A stretch of DNA of 64,000 nt from Streptomyces sp. NBC_01275. Lineage in GTDB: Bacteria; Actinomycetota; Actinomycetes; Streptomycetales; Streptomycetaceae. Below the pieces are notes generated by a model, which did no database searches, was not told the DNA's origin, and saw only the letters and a list, made by a program, of their open reading frames with translations. The stretch is taken from NCBI RefSeq assembly GCF_026340655.1, contig NZ_JAPEOZ010000001.1, forward strand, positions 9,176,001 to 9,240,000, written 5' to 3'. A program made the translations under genes and the position numbers. Shown one piece after another: positions 9,422 through 17,780 of this stretch. Positions within the stretch are counted from its first letter, which is position 1. Each line of letters opens with the position of its first letter.

Positions 9422-10756
9422 TCAGCGCAGGGAAGGCGTCGCGCGACCCGTCAGCAGGGCGTCCGCGTGGGCCAGTCCGCTCTCCGCGGAGATCTCCCGC
9501 ACCGTCTGCGCGGACCGGATGGTGGTGAACGCGACCCGACCGTCCCGCACCAGACAGCCGTACACCGCGGGCCGGGGCAGGCTGTTGTACGACCAGTGCG
9601 CCGAGAAGTAGTAGCCGCCCGTGTCGTGCAGCACGACCAGATCGCCCTCGGCGAGCTCCGGCAGCGGGCGTTCGTGCGCCACCACGTCCCCGGCGAAGCA
9701 GAGGGGCCCGGCGACGTCCTGCGGGAGCAGGGGCGTGTCCTTGGGGGCGCCGTCCGGGCCGTAGGCGGTCACCCGCAGCGGCCAGGCGTCCGGCATGAAC
9801 ACCGTGCGGGTGGCGACCTGGCCGCCGGCGTGGGTGAGCGCCACCCGGCGGCCGCCCGCGTCCTTGACGTACTCCACGCGCGCGGCGGTGAAGCCGTTCT
9901 TGGCGATCAGGGAGCGGCCGAACTCGGTGACCACCTGGTAGCGGCCGTCCAGCAGCGCCGGCTCCACGGCCGTGAGCGCGGCCACGTACTCGGCGTAGGT
10001 GGGGGTGACCATGTCGTCGGCGAAGTTCACCGGCAGCCCGCCGCCCAGGTCGAGGCTGGTGATCTGACGGTGGCCGACGTGCGCGTCGATCTCCTCGGCG
10101 AGCCGGTGGACCGCCGTGAGCCCCTCGGCGATCAGCGGCAGCGGGCAGCCCTGCGAGCCCACGTGCGCGTGCAGCCGGGTCAGCCAGGGCCGCCGTGCGA
10201 ACGCCTCGACGACCCGGGCGCGCATCCCGGGGTCGCGCAGGGCCACGCCGAACTTGGAGTGCGCGGTGGCCGTGCTCATCGCGCCGATGGACCCGCCGCC
10301 GACCTGCGGATTGACCCGCAGTCCGATGACGGACGCGCAGTCCGCCGGGCGCAGGGCGTCGATCCGGTCGAGCTCGGCGAGGTTGTCGGCGTTCAGGGCG
10401 ACGCCCAGGGCGAGAGCCTCGCGGATCTCCTGCCGGGTCTTGGCGGGCGAGTCCAGCACGATGCGGGCCGGCGCGAACCCCGCGTCCAGCGCCAGCCGCA
10501 GCTCGCCGGGGCTCGCCACCTCGCAGCCCATCCCGGCGTCGGCCAGCAGCCGCAGCACGGGCACCAGCGGACAGGCCTTGGCCGCGAAGGCGTGCAGCAC
10601 GTCCGGCACCTGCGCGAACGCCTCGTGCAGGGCGGCGACCGTGCCGCGCACGCCCTGCACGTCGACGAAGCCGGCCACCGGATGCTCCTCCCCGAGGAGC
10701 CCTTCGGCGACGGCCTGCCGGACTGCGAGCGCGAGGTTCTCGGTGGGGAGCGACAC
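9422..10756 (-). CDS. Fold-III PLP-dependent decarboxylase (LysA/ornithine decarboxylase family)
   Basis: 444 residues from a GTG with AAGGAG eight bases upstream. The PLP lysine is K60 in HAFAAKACPLVPVL. The glycine-rich phosphate loop is SLDLGGGLPVNF and the C-terminal active-site segment is GPLCFAGDVVAHERPLPE, with HDTGGYYFS and YNSLPRP after it. The architecture is a TIM barrel followed by a beta domain, as in diaminopimelate and ornithine decarboxylases. The motifs resemble LysA but depart from its ESGD and YNxxPRP contexts, so a related amino acid decarboxylase is as likely as true lysine synthesis. A PucR regulator gene lies directly upstream on the same strand. Confidence 0.82.
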   Translation of the reverse strand: MSLPTENLALAVRQAVAEGLLGEEHPVAGFVDVQGVRGTVAALHEAFAQVPDVLHAFAAKACPLVPVLRLLADAGMGCEVASPGELRLALDAGFAPARIVLDSPAKTRQEIREALALGVALNADNLAELDRIDALRPADCASVIGLRVNPQVGGGSIGAMSTATAHSKFGVALRDPGMRARVVEAFARRPWLTRLHAHVGSQGCPLPLIAEGLTAVHRLAEEIDAHVGHRQITSLDLGGGLPVNFADDMVTPTYAEYVAALTAVEPALLDGRYQVVTEFGRSLIAKNGFTAARVEYVKDAGGRRVALTHAGGQVATRTVFMPDAWPLRVTAYGPDGAPKDTPLLPQDVAGPLCFAGDVVAHERPLPELAEGDLVVLHDTGGYYFSAHWSYNSLPRPAVYGCLVRDGRVAFTTIRSAQTVREISAESGLAHADALLTGRATPSLR

Positions 10757-10901
10757 GGCCTGTTCTCCTTCGCTGGGGCGTCAGGTGCGGCGGTGGTGCG
10801 GCGGTAGTGCGGGCGGTACTGCGGCGGTACCTCTCCAGAGTCGCCCGGGCGGGGGCCGCGCGTCTTTGGAGGCCTGCACAAAGACAACCGGAACCTTCGT
10901 G

Positions 10902-10994
10902 TCCACGTACGAGGGTCCCCACGCAAGGGCCCACGCACGAGGGTCCACGCACGAGCTCCACGCGCGAGGTCCGCAAGGGTCCACGCGCGAGGTC
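10902..10994. repeat. Degenerate ~14-base direct repeats
   Basis: Six to seven imperfect copies of CCACGCACGAGGGT run through this stretch and end inside the pucR-like stop codon. They lie upstream of the decarboxylase start. They could be regulator boxes or a decayed minisatellite, and nothing else in the 236-base gap stands out. Confidence 0.6.
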
Positions 10995-12663
10995 AGGGCG
11001 CCGTCGGCCGCACAGCCAGCCGCACCGCGAGGGTCAGCAGCAGCCGGGCGTCGGGATCGGCCAGGTCCACGCCGTAGCGCTGCCCGACCCGGCCCAGCCG
11101 GTAGCGGAGCGTGTTGGGGTGCACGACGAGCCGACGGGCGGCCTCCGGGACGTCGCCCCCGGCGTCCAGATACGCCGCCAGGGTCCGTACGAGCTCCCCG
11201 CCCGCGGCGAGGTCCGCCCGGATCAGATCGTGGACGGGCCCGCCGCCGGACTCCCAGACGGGACGCGCCGCGTCCAGGATCCGCAGCACCTCCAGCGAGG
11301 CGCCCACCCCGGCCGCGTCGGCGTGCCGCGCGGGCCGCGGGCGCCCGGCGGCCAGCGCCCGGGCCTCCCGCTCCCGCAGCGCCCGCACGACCAGCACCGC
11401 CCGCTCGTGCGACTCGGCGGCCCGCTCCGGCGGCAGCACCGGCCCCACGCCCAGCCACACCGCGGCCCCGTCCGGCAGCGACGAGACGACCGCGTCGAGC
11501 TCGCGCACGAGCGCCAGTACGGCCCTCTCGTGGTCCGCCGCCGACGCCTCCCCGGTGACCAGCAGCACGAGGCGGTCGCCGTCCCGCAGGACGCCGGTCC
11601 CCGGGCGGTGCGCCGACAGCTCCAGAACGAGGACGTCCAGCGACCGGTCGTCGGCCCGGCCGGCGGAGCGCCGCTGCGCGACCACCACCGCGCAGGGCGC
11701 GTCCGGCGACAGCCCCAGCGACCAGGCATGGGTGCGCCGGTCCCCGAGCCCGTGCAGCAGCCCGCGCAGCGCGGCCTCCCGGCGCTGCGCCGTGCCGCTC
11801 TCCCGCAGCCGCTCGCGCACCAGCAGCGGAGCCGCCAGACCGGCCGCCGTACGCAGATACCGGGCCGCGTCCGGGGCCAGCGCGGCGCCGTCCGCCGCGG
11901 CCCAGATCGAGCCGAGGACCTCCCGCCCGCTGCGCACGGCGACGACCAGCCGCTCGGGACTGTCGCCGTCGGCGGGCCGGTGGATGACGTCCGTCGAGGT
12001 CCACAGGGCGCGCAGCAGGCCGCTGGCGCGCAGCTCGGCGACCCGCCAGTCGGGCACCCGGCCGCCGAGGATGACCGTCCGGCGCAGCGGGTCGGCGGCC
12101 GGGCCGGTCGCGGAGTGGGCCAACACGCGCAACCGCGTGTCCTCGACGGTGATCGACCCCTTCACGTACGCCGCGACCCGTGCCGCCAGCACGGCGAGCG
12201 ACGGGGCCGCCTCCGGGCCGCGCAGGACGTCGGCGTCGTCGTGGTCGCCGACTCCCGCTCGGACGTAGGACAGAGCCGACCTCAGCAGCGCGGCGGCCTC
12301 CGCCCAGTCGGCGCCCTCGGCACGGGCGAGCAGGGCGATGCCGGTCTCCTGGGCCGCCGCCACCGGATCGGCGTCGTCGCCGGGATCGCCGGGAGCACAG
12401 GGATGGCCCGGTTCACCCGGGTCGCCCAGGACGACGGCGCAGGCGCCCCGCCGGGCGGCCTCGCGCACGGTCTCGGCGTTCGCGACCGCGCCCACGGCCA
12501 GCAGCAGGATGCCGTCGCCTTCCTGAACAGCACTCAGATCGTCCAGGCCGACGGCGATCCGCCGTACGACGGTGTCGGGCGCGGCGGGCGCGCACAGCAG
12601 GCGCACCGCGTTGCCGTCCTCGAAGGCCAGCAGGGACCGCAGGGTCGGGGGCTCCGGGTTCAC
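10993..12663 (-). CDS. PucR/CdaR-family transcriptional regulator
   Basis: About 556 residues using the GTG at 12663 (VNPEPPTLRSLLAFEDGNAV). The N-terminal PucR-type sensory region covers roughly residues 8-125 and the diverged GGDEF-like CdaR middle region roughly 280-430. The C-terminal helix-turn-helix of the HTH_30/PucR class reads LVRTLAAYLDAGGDVPEAAR then LVVHPNTLRYRLGRVGQRYG. Such proteins usually activate amino acid, purine or carbohydrate catabolic genes. Position suggests control of the decarboxylase and oxidoreductase downstream, or of the divergent aldo/keto reductase. The frame stays open far upstream to 14280, but that part is repeat-derived and lacks protein-like composition. 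Confidence 0.84.
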   Translation of the reverse strand: MNPEPPTLRSLLAFEDGNAVRLLCAPAAPDTVVRRIAVGLDDLSAVQEGDGILLLAVGAVANAETVREAARRGACAVVLGDPGEPGHPCAPGDPGDDADPVAAAQETGIALLARAEGADWAEAAALLRSALSYVRAGVGDHDDADVLRGPEAAPSLAVLAARVAAYVKGSITVEDTRLRVLAHSATGPAADPLRRTVILGGRVPDWRVAELRASGLLRALWTSTDVIHRPADGDSPERLVVAVRSGREVLGSIWAAADGAALAPDAARYLRTAAGLAAPLLVRERLRESGTAQRREAALRGLLHGLGDRRTHAWSLGLSPDAPCAVVVAQRRSAGRADDRSLDVLVLELSAHRPGTGVLRDGDRLVLLVTGEASAADHERAVLALVRELDAVVSSLPDGAAVWLGVGPVLPPERAAESHERAVLVVRALREREARALAAGRPRPARHADAAGVGASLEVLRILDAARPVWESGGGPVHDLIRADLAAGGELVRTLAAYLDAGGDVPEAARRLVVHPNTLRYRLGRVGQRYGVDLADPDARLLLTLAVRLAVRPTAP

Positions 12664-12936
12664 CCGGCCGAGAATAGGCCGAGAACAATTCGCCGCGCCC
12701 GCACCTCGCGCCCGCGCCCGCACCTTGCGCCCGCACCCCGCACCCGTGCCCGCACCCCCGCCGGGGCGCAGCGGTCGGATTCCCGGATTCAGTGGTCGTG
12801 CTGCTGAATGCGTTCGGTTTCTTCCATTGGACCTGCGGCCGACGGCCGGGTCACGCTGGAACGCGTCCGGTGCGCCGCAACCACCCCCAGGGGCACCGGA
12901 GTTCCCTCGTACCCCGTCGAGAGAGGTCACGCGCCC

Positions 12937-13797
12937 ATGGACACCCGCCGCATCGGAGACGTGGACGTCAGCGCGATCGGTCTGGGCGCCATGCCCATGT
13001 CGATCGAGGGGCGGCCGGACGAGGCGCGCTCCCTCGCCACCCTGCACGCCGCGCTCGACGCCGGCGTGACGCTGATCGACACCGCGGACGCCTACCACCT
13101 CGGCGCCGACGAGGTCGGTCACAACGAGACCCTGATCGCCAAGGCCCTCGCCACCCACGACCGGGGCCGGGACGTCCTGGTCGCCACCAAGGGCGGCCAT
13201 CTGCGCCCCGGCGACGGCAGCTGGACCGTGGACGGCAGCCCCGGCCACCTCAAGGCGGCCTGCGAGGCGTCGTTGCGCCGGCTCGGCGTCGAGGCGATCG
13301 ACCTGTACCAGTTCCACCGACCCGACCCCCGCATCCCGTACGCGGAGTCCGTCGGCGCGGTGCGGGAGCTGCTGGACGAGGGCAAGATCCGCGCCGCCGG
13401 CGTCTCCAACGCGAACCCCGAGCAGATCAGGCAGGCGAACGAGATCCTCGGCGGCCGACTGGTCTCCGTGCAGAACCAGTTCTCCCCGGCCTTCCGCTCC
13501 AGCGAGCCCGAACTGCGGCTGTGCGACGAGCTCGGCATCGCGTTCCTGCCGTGGAGCCCGCTCGGCGGCATCTCCCGCGCCCGTGAACTGGGCTCCTCCT
13601 ACGCACCCTTCGCCCATGTCGCCGAGGCCCACGCGGTCAGCCCGCAGCGGGTGTGCCTGGCCTGGATGCTCGCCAAGTCGCCGGTGGTGGTGCCGATCCC
13701 GGGCGCGAGCCGCCCGGAGACCATCCTCGACTCCCTCGCCGCCACGGACCTCGTCCTGACCGCCGCGGAACTCGCGGAGCTCGACGCCGCCGTCTGA
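12937..13797 (+). CDS. Aldo/keto reductase
   Basis: 286 residues from the ATG at 12937, preceded by GAGAGG. The full AKR catalytic tetrad is present: D48 and Y53 in IDTADAYHLG, K85 in VATKGGH and H127 in YQFHRPDP. The NADPH site is visible in VVPIPGASRPETILD near the C-terminus. It is a cytoplasmic NADPH-dependent carbonyl reductase of the AKR13/YajO-like group. The natural substrate is unknown. It is transcribed away from the PucR regulator across a 273-base gap rich in CCCGCAC repeats. Confidence 0.9.
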   Translation: MDTRRIGDVDVSAIGLGAMPMSIEGRPDEARSLATLHAALDAGVTLIDTADAYHLGADEVGHNETLIAKALATHDRGRDVLVATKGGHLRPGDGSWTVDGSPGHLKAACEASLRRLGVEAIDLYQFHRPDPRIPYAESVGAVRELLDEGKIRAAGVSNANPEQIRQANEILGGRLVSVQNQFSPAFRSSEPELRLCDELGIAFLPWSPLGGISRARELGSSYAPFAHVAEAHAVSPQRVCLAWMLAKSPVVVPIPGASRPETILDSLAATDLVLTAAELAELDAAV

Positions 13798-13824
13798 CAC
13801 GACCACCGGCTCCGCCACCAGCAC

Positions 13825-13856
13825 CGGTCCGACACGACCACGGTCCGACACGACCA
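13825..13856. repeat. Perfect 16-base tandem duplication
   Basis: Two head-to-tail copies of CGGTCCGACACGACCA, with partial copies on either side, lie just after the aldo/keto reductase stop and before the ABC-exporter remnant. Confidence 0.75.
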
Positions 13857-13874
13857 CCGGGAGGACCGCCGTCC

Positions 13875-13994
13875 ATGGCGGCGTCGTACGAACGACCCCT
13901 CGACCACCGTTCCCGGGGCGAGCACTGCACGCACGACGAACTGCTGCACCGGGGCGGCGCGTACACGGAACTGCACGGCGGGCAGGTCGCGTGA
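13875..13994 (+). pseudogene. C-terminal remnant of an ABC exporter ATPase
   Basis: A 39-codon frame ends HCTHDELLHRGGAYTELHGG then QVA and stop. This matches the extreme C-terminus of MsbA-type ABC exporters (typically LDHGRVxExGTHDELL, GGAYAELYGGQ). The preceding LDHRSRGEH fits the LDHGRVVEH segment with substitutions. Nothing of the Walker, signature or membrane regions is found upstream, where the sequence is tandem repeat and then the aldo/keto reductase. A ribosome-site-like GGGAGG precedes the ATG, so a peptide could still be made, but I read it as the fossil of a deleted gene. Confidence 0.72.
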
Positions 13995-14003
13995 GGCGCT
14001 GGT

Positions 14004-14210
14004 GGACCGGACCGGACTGGAACGGACTGGAACGGACCGGACCGGACCGGATCGGACTGGATCGAGTCGGGCTGGGTCGGACCGGGGCGTGTCGGAGCGG
14101 GTCGAGTCGGAGCGGGTCGCGTCGCGTCGGATCGGACTGGATCAGCTTGGATCGGGTCTGGTCGGGTCGGGTCCGGTTGGGCCGACCGGGTTGGGCCGGT
14201 CCGGCTGGAT
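14004..14210. repeat. Degenerate pentanucleotide satellite
   Basis: About 207 bases built almost wholly of five-base words such as GGACC, GGACT, GGATC, GGTCG and GAGTC (for example GGACCGGACCGGACTGGAAC at the left end). No gene is supported here even though several frames stay open. It separates the ABC remnant from the DUF5133 gene. Confidence 0.85.
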
Positions 14211-14300
14211 TGTGACCCCAGCGGGTGACATGAGCGCTCCGTACGCATGATTCGCCCAGGTCCGGGCACACGCTGCGCAAAAACCGAGAGAGGGGCGCTC

Positions 14301-14570
14301 GTGATCGTTCCGGACCCGAAGGTCGCCAGGACGTTGCTGACCCGGTACGCGACGCTGAGGATCGCTCAGGCGGAGAGGGAGACGCCCTACGCGGCGCGTG
14401 AGCTGGCGGACGTGATGTACACGCTGTGCATCCTCATGGGCACGGCCGACGTCCGGGAGGCGGTCGCCGCGGCGGACGTGCTGCTGGAGCAGGCCGGCGC
14501 GGCGCAGATCCCGGCCCAGGCGGCGGCGCAGGCCGGGGCGACCGAGCAGGGGATGTCCCTGGTGGTCTGA
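14301..14570 (+). CDS. DUF5133 domain protein
   Basis: 89 residues from a GTG with GAGAGGGG six bases upstream. It reads VIVPDPKVARTLLTRYATLR then IAQAERETPYAARELADVMY, the pattern I know from the Streptomyces-type DUF5133 family, followed by YTLCILMGTADVREAV and an alanine/glutamine-rich tail. It is predicted to be all-helical, cytoplasmic and of unknown function. It converges on the tgmB gene across a strong hairpin. Confidence 0.82.
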   Translation: MIVPDPKVARTLLTRYATLRIAQAERETPYAARELADVMYTLCILMGTADVREAVAAADVLLEQAGAAQIPAQAAAQAGATEQGMSLVV

Positions 14571-14590
14571 CCCGGCGTTCCGACGGCGTC

Positions 14591-14630
14591 CCGGCGCGGC
14601 TGGGCTCATCCCGAGCTCCAGCCGCGCCGG
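14591..14630. terminator. Bidirectional terminator hairpin
   Basis: Perfect 13-base arms CCGGCGCGGCTGG (14591-14603) and CCAGCCGCGCCGG (14618-14630) around a 14-base loop, placed between the convergent DUF5133 and tgmB stop codons. There is no U tract, as is usual in high-GC actinobacteria. Confidence 0.8.
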
Positions 14631-14665
14631 CGCGCGTCACGAGGCCGCGCCGCCACGGCCGTACG

Positions 14666-15652
14666 TCATGAGGCCGCTGAGCCGCAGCTCTCGGCGGCCC
14701 GGGGAGTGCGCTGAGGGGGCGGGCCGGCCAGCCACTCCGCGATGGTGCGGGCGATCGGCTGCCCGGTGTCCACCTCCACGAAGCCGAACTGGCCGGACTG
14801 GTTGCACTCCAGGAACCACCAGGTCCCGTCGGAGTCCTCCGCGAAGTCGAAGGCCCCGTAGGACAGTTCCGCCTCGCGCAGATACTTCCGGACGGCGTCG
14901 GCCAGCCGCGGTGGGGCGTCGGCGGGCCGCCACGGCGTGTCGGAGGGCGCGAAGCGCACGTCCACCACGTCGGGGTCGCCGCCCGGGACGGTGTCCTTGC
15001 GGGCGGCCAGGATCCGGTCGCCCACCGCGGTCAGCCGTATGTCGGCCCGCTTGGCGACCCGGCGCTGCAACAGGGTCGGCCCGTAGGCGACCGCGGCGAA
15101 GTCGGCGCCCGGCGGGACCCGGGTGGTGGGCACCGCGCGCGGCGGGTCCTGCGGATGGGCCCCGGACACCGGCTTGACCACCAGATCCGGGTAGCGCTCC
15201 GCGAAGTCCCGCGCGGCCTGCGGGAACGTCGTGATGAGGGTCGCCGGAACGGGCAGCCCGCTGCGCTGCGCGAGCCGCAGCTGCCAGGGCTTGTGCCGGG
15301 CGCGCCGGGCCGCGTCGGGATGGTTCATCCAGCGCGCCCCGGTGCCCCGGAGCATCCCGTACAGCGCCTGCGAGGCCTCCTCCGTGAGCCACGCGGACGG
15401 TTCGGGCGCCCGGGCCGCCGCGGTCCCCGGCCGGCGGACCCAGACGGATCGCAGCCCTTCGAGGCTCACCAGCCGCCCCGCGGAGGACAGATGTCCCCGG
15501 AAGGCGCCGTGGACGAACTCCCCGGAGAGCGCCACGGTGCTGGTGAGATCGGCGGGGTCCAGCCGTACGACCGGGACGCCCGCGGCGTTCAGGTGCACGA
15601 CCACCATGTCCGCCGTGACGTCCTCTTCACAGGTGAGTATGAGCACGGTCAT
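14666..15652 (-). CDS. tgmB: ATP-grasp peptide maturase of a graspetide-type RiPP system
   Basis: 328 residues, MTVLILTCEEDVTADMVVVH at the start, with the architecture of MvdC/MvdD/TgmB ATP-grasp ligases: a pre-ATP-grasp fold up to about residue 110, VVKPVSGAHPQ in the ATP-binding lobe, LLQRRVAKRADIRLTAVGDR, then the Mg-ATP motif WWFLECNQSGQFGFVE. These enzymes form ester or amide crosslinks between Thr/Ser or Lys and Asp/Glu side chains of a precursor peptide. The gene follows the precursor gene by 16 bases and should share its transcript. The methyltransferase (TgmC) that often completes such clusters is not adjacent. Confidence 0.87.
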   Translation of the reverse strand: MTVLILTCEEDVTADMVVVHLNAAGVPVVRLDPADLTSTVALSGEFVHGAFRGHLSSAGRLVSLEGLRSVWVRRPGTAAARAPEPSAWLTEEASQALYGMLRGTGARWMNHPDAARRARHKPWQLRLAQRSGLPVPATLITTFPQAARDFAERYPDLVVKPVSGAHPQDPPRAVPTTRVPPGADFAAVAYGPTLLQRRVAKRADIRLTAVGDRILAARKDTVPGGDPDVVDVRFAPSDTPWRPADAPPRLADAVRKYLREAELSYGAFDFAEDSDGTWWFLECNQSGQFGFVEVDTGQPIARTIAEWLAGPPPQRTPRAAESCGSAAS

Positions 15653-15668
15653 CGTCGTCGGCCCGTGC

Positions 15669-15860
15669 TCAGTCGTCGAAGTGGGTCTTGGAACCCGCCG
15701 TCGACGTCGTCGTCCCCAGCTCTCTCAGCAGGGCGTGGTCGCGGGCGGCGATCCGGCCGTCGAGGAGTACGTTCAACTGCAGTCCGGGGTCGTAGGCATA
15801 CGGAGTGGTGAACTCCAACTCCGCCGCGGGGCGTGCGTAGTTGAGCGTGAACGGTGTCAT
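15669..15860 (-). CDS. tgmA: ATP-grasp-modified RiPP precursor peptide
   Basis: A 63-residue peptide beginning MTPFTLNYARPAAELEFTTP, followed by YAYDPGLQLNVLLDGRIA. This is the conserved leader pattern (PF-x-L-x-x-ARP, then YDPxxQ and DGR) of the putative ATP-grasp target family. The C-terminal third reads RELGTTTSTAGSKTHFDD. A Thr/Ser cluster and a terminal Asp pair are the expected acceptors and donors of side-chain macrocycles. The ATG has GAGGGAG six bases upstream. It is followed after 16 bases by its ATP-grasp partner. The product and its activity are unknown. Confidence 0.88.
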   Translation of the reverse strand: MTPFTLNYARPAAELEFTTPYAYDPGLQLNVLLDGRIAARDHALLRELGTTTSTAGSKTHFDD

Positions 15861-15948
15861 CGTCTCTCCCTCGTCGATACTGCCTCGATCAAGCGGTGCC
15901 GCTGTGCGACGTCACTCGGGCCCGCTGCATTGGTGCCACCTTCAGTCA

Positions 15949-15954
15949 CTTATA
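15949..15954 (-). promoter_or_regulatory. Possible -10 element of the tgmAB unit
   Basis: TATAAG on the reverse strand, in the most A+T-rich part of the 214-base gap, about 90 bases upstream of the tgmA ATG. The base pairs around 17 bases upstream do not give a good -35 for the main sigma factor, though GGAAAC occurs there, so another sigma factor is possible. Confidence 0.3.
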
Positions 15955-16074
15955 CGAATCGAACGGGTGGTTGGTTTCCTTACTCTCCGTGATCATCGGC
16001 GGGTCGGGGCCGGAGCAGGGCGCGGAGCAGCGGAGATGGAGGTCGAGCGGGGGTGAAAACGTCTTGCCGGACGG

Positions 16075-16371
16075 TCAGTTGAGGGTCCCGGAACGGTCGG
16101 ATCCGAGGCTTTCGGGAGTCTGACGCAGGGAGCGCAGGGCCAGCAGGAGGACCCCGATGTCGTCCAGATAGACGGGGTCGGGCAGCAGGTCGGTCGGGAG
16201 CACGAAGTACAGGACCGCGCCCCAGAACACCCAGCGCGGCCCGGTGGGAAGTCCCGCTCGTCTGAGGCCCTTTCGGGCGCGGACCAGCCGTACGAGAACG
16301 GCGGCGGCCACGGCGAACAGCGCCACGGCGAGTGTCACGGCGACGACGATGAGCGTGGTGGTCGCTTCCAC
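16075..16371 (-). CDS. DUF1232/YkvA-like small membrane protein
   Basis: 98 residues from a GTG with GGAGG close upstream. One N-terminal helix (TLIVVAVTLAVALFAVAAAV) is followed by a basic loop (RLVRARKGLRRAGLP) and then the DUF1232 signature region: YFVLPTDLLPDPVYLDDIGV and LLLALRSLRQ. The P-x-D-L-[IL]-P-D-x-x-x-x-x-D core is diagnostic for the family. The function of the family is not established. It sits 214 bases upstream of tgmA on the same strand and is probably an independent gene. Confidence 0.85.
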   Translation of the reverse strand: MEATTTLIVVAVTLAVALFAVAAAVLVRLVRARKGLRRAGLPTGPRWVFWGAVLYFVLPTDLLPDPVYLDDIGVLLLALRSLRQTPESLGSDRSGTLN

Positions 16372-16730
16372 GGGCCCTCCCTGTACGGTCCGTCGCGAGG
16401 TGTCGGCCTTCTTGCGCGGCTCTCACCCTGCATTCGATTTTCCCGTTTTCGGCTCCCGAATTCCCCTTTACCGCCGGTTTACCGCGCCGGACGGACGGAA
16501 CTTCAGTACCGAAGGGGCGTGAGGCCCGCGGTCGCGCGCCGGTCGGACGGCCTCACGCGGGTGCCCCGGACGGCCTCACGCGGGTGCCTCGGACGGCCTC
16601 GGCCGACCTCACACGGGTGCCCCGTTCGAGTGGCGAAGTGTGGCATATGTCCGTAGTAATGGTCAGCGTCACGTCGCGTGTCGCATCTCGGGGGGCGCAG
16701 GGCGACCGCAGCCATCGGAGAGAGACAAGC
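16372..16730. other. 359-base gap with tandem repeat and A+T-rich promoter stretches
   Basis: Between the divergent DUF1232 gene and the frameshifted membrane-protein gene. The left part (16430-16500) is unusually A+T-rich for this window and should hold the DUF1232 promoter. The middle is a tandem repeat (16543-16623). The right part holds GTGGCATATGTCCGTAGTAA, a likely promoter region for the gene at 16731. No coding sequence is supported. Confidence 0.6.
16543..16623. repeat. ~23-base tandem repeat, 2.5 copies
   Basis: Units CGGACGGCCTCACGCGGGTG start at about 16544 and 16567, followed by a third, expanded copy with an internal insertion. The array lies in a promoter region and codes for nothing I can support. 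Confidence 0.75.
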
Positions 16731-17743
16731 GTGATCACCCGCTCCACCCGGCCCGTACCGGACCGTTCCGTCCCCCACCTCACCGGCGCGGCGAACGCCA
16801 CCGCCGTCTTCCCCGGCACGGCGCCGACCGCGCCCGCACCGGAACCGGACGCGGCCCAGGCGGACGACGCCGGCCCCGCGTACCCCGATCCCATCGACGG
16901 CCTGCTCCGCGTCGCCGCGGCGCATCTGCCGCTGGAGGACGTGGTCCGACTCGTCACCCTGCTCGAACAGTCCACGGAGTGCACGGACGCGGCGGCCGAC
17001 GTGCTGCGCGCGGCCGGCGCCGAACGGCCCCTGGAGGACGTGTCCCGGCTGGTGGCCGTGCTGTCCCGGCCGCCGCACCACGCGGAGCACGCCGACCGCA
17101 TGATCCGCGCCGCGGCGGAACGCCGTCCCGTGGAGGAGGTCACCCGGCTCATGGCCCTGCTGTACCGGGCGCCGCTGGAGCAGCACTGCGGCGACGAGGC
17201 CGTCCGCACGGCGGCCACCCGCCGGCCGGTCGAGGAGGTCGCGGAGCTCATCGGACGCCTCGCACGACAGCGGGGGGGGCGGCAGGGGCCGCGCCGCCGC
17301 CCACGCTGCTGTCCGCATCGTCGTCCCCGCCGCCGCGGCGCTCCGACGCGCTCGTGCCGTGGACGGCCTGGGCCGCCGTCCTGGCCCTGGCCCTGTGCGG
17401 CGCCGCGCACCTGCCGGTCCATCGGGACGGCGTACCCCTCGACGTCCTCGCGGCCGCGTTCGTCCTGTCCGGCCTGTGCCTCCTGTCGGCCCTGGCCCTG
17501 GTGCTGGTCCGCAGGCCCGCGCTGCCGCTGCTCGGGGCGGCCGTGCCGGCTGCGGCGCTGTTCGCGGCAGCCCAGCTGCTCGCGGGCCGCGTCGAGGCGG
17601 CCTGGCTGCCCCGCTTCACGGCGGCGACACTCGTCCCACCGTGGATCGCCGCCCCGACGGCGGCGGTGGCCGTGCTGACGGCCCTGCTCGCCCTGCTCGT
17701 CCGTCTGTACGCAGGCAGTGCGGAGGCCGTACGGCGACCGTAG
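16731..17743 (+). pseudogene. Membrane protein with four helical repeats, split by a frameshift at a G tract
   Basis: The GTG at 16731 (GGAGAG about ten bases upstream) opens a frame with a natural composition to about 17270. It carries four ~45-residue repeats around the motif RPxEEVxRLxxLL (LPLEDVVRLVTLLEQ, RPLEDVSRLVAVL, RPVEEVTRLMALL, RPVEEVAELIGRL). At eight consecutive G residues (17272-17279) sense moves to the -1 frame, which then codes for a linker and four membrane helices (WTAWAAVLALALCGAAHLPV, LSGLCLLSALALVLVRR and two more) ending at 17743. One extra G would restore a single protein of about 337 residues. A sequencing error, a true mutation and slippage-based switching are all possible. 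Confidence 0.7.
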
Positions 17744-17780
17744 GCGCGCGGCCGGCGGTTCTCCCCGCAACGACGCAGGG

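Noticed and set aside
14004..14210. Possible CRISPR array
   Set aside because: The repeated words are five bases and degenerate, with no spacers of constant length and no cas genes nearby.
10993..14280. A 1095-codon frame that would extend the PucR regulator upstream
   Set aside because: The extension covers the aldo/keto reductase gene antisense and the satellite. PucR homology begins at the GTG at 12663.
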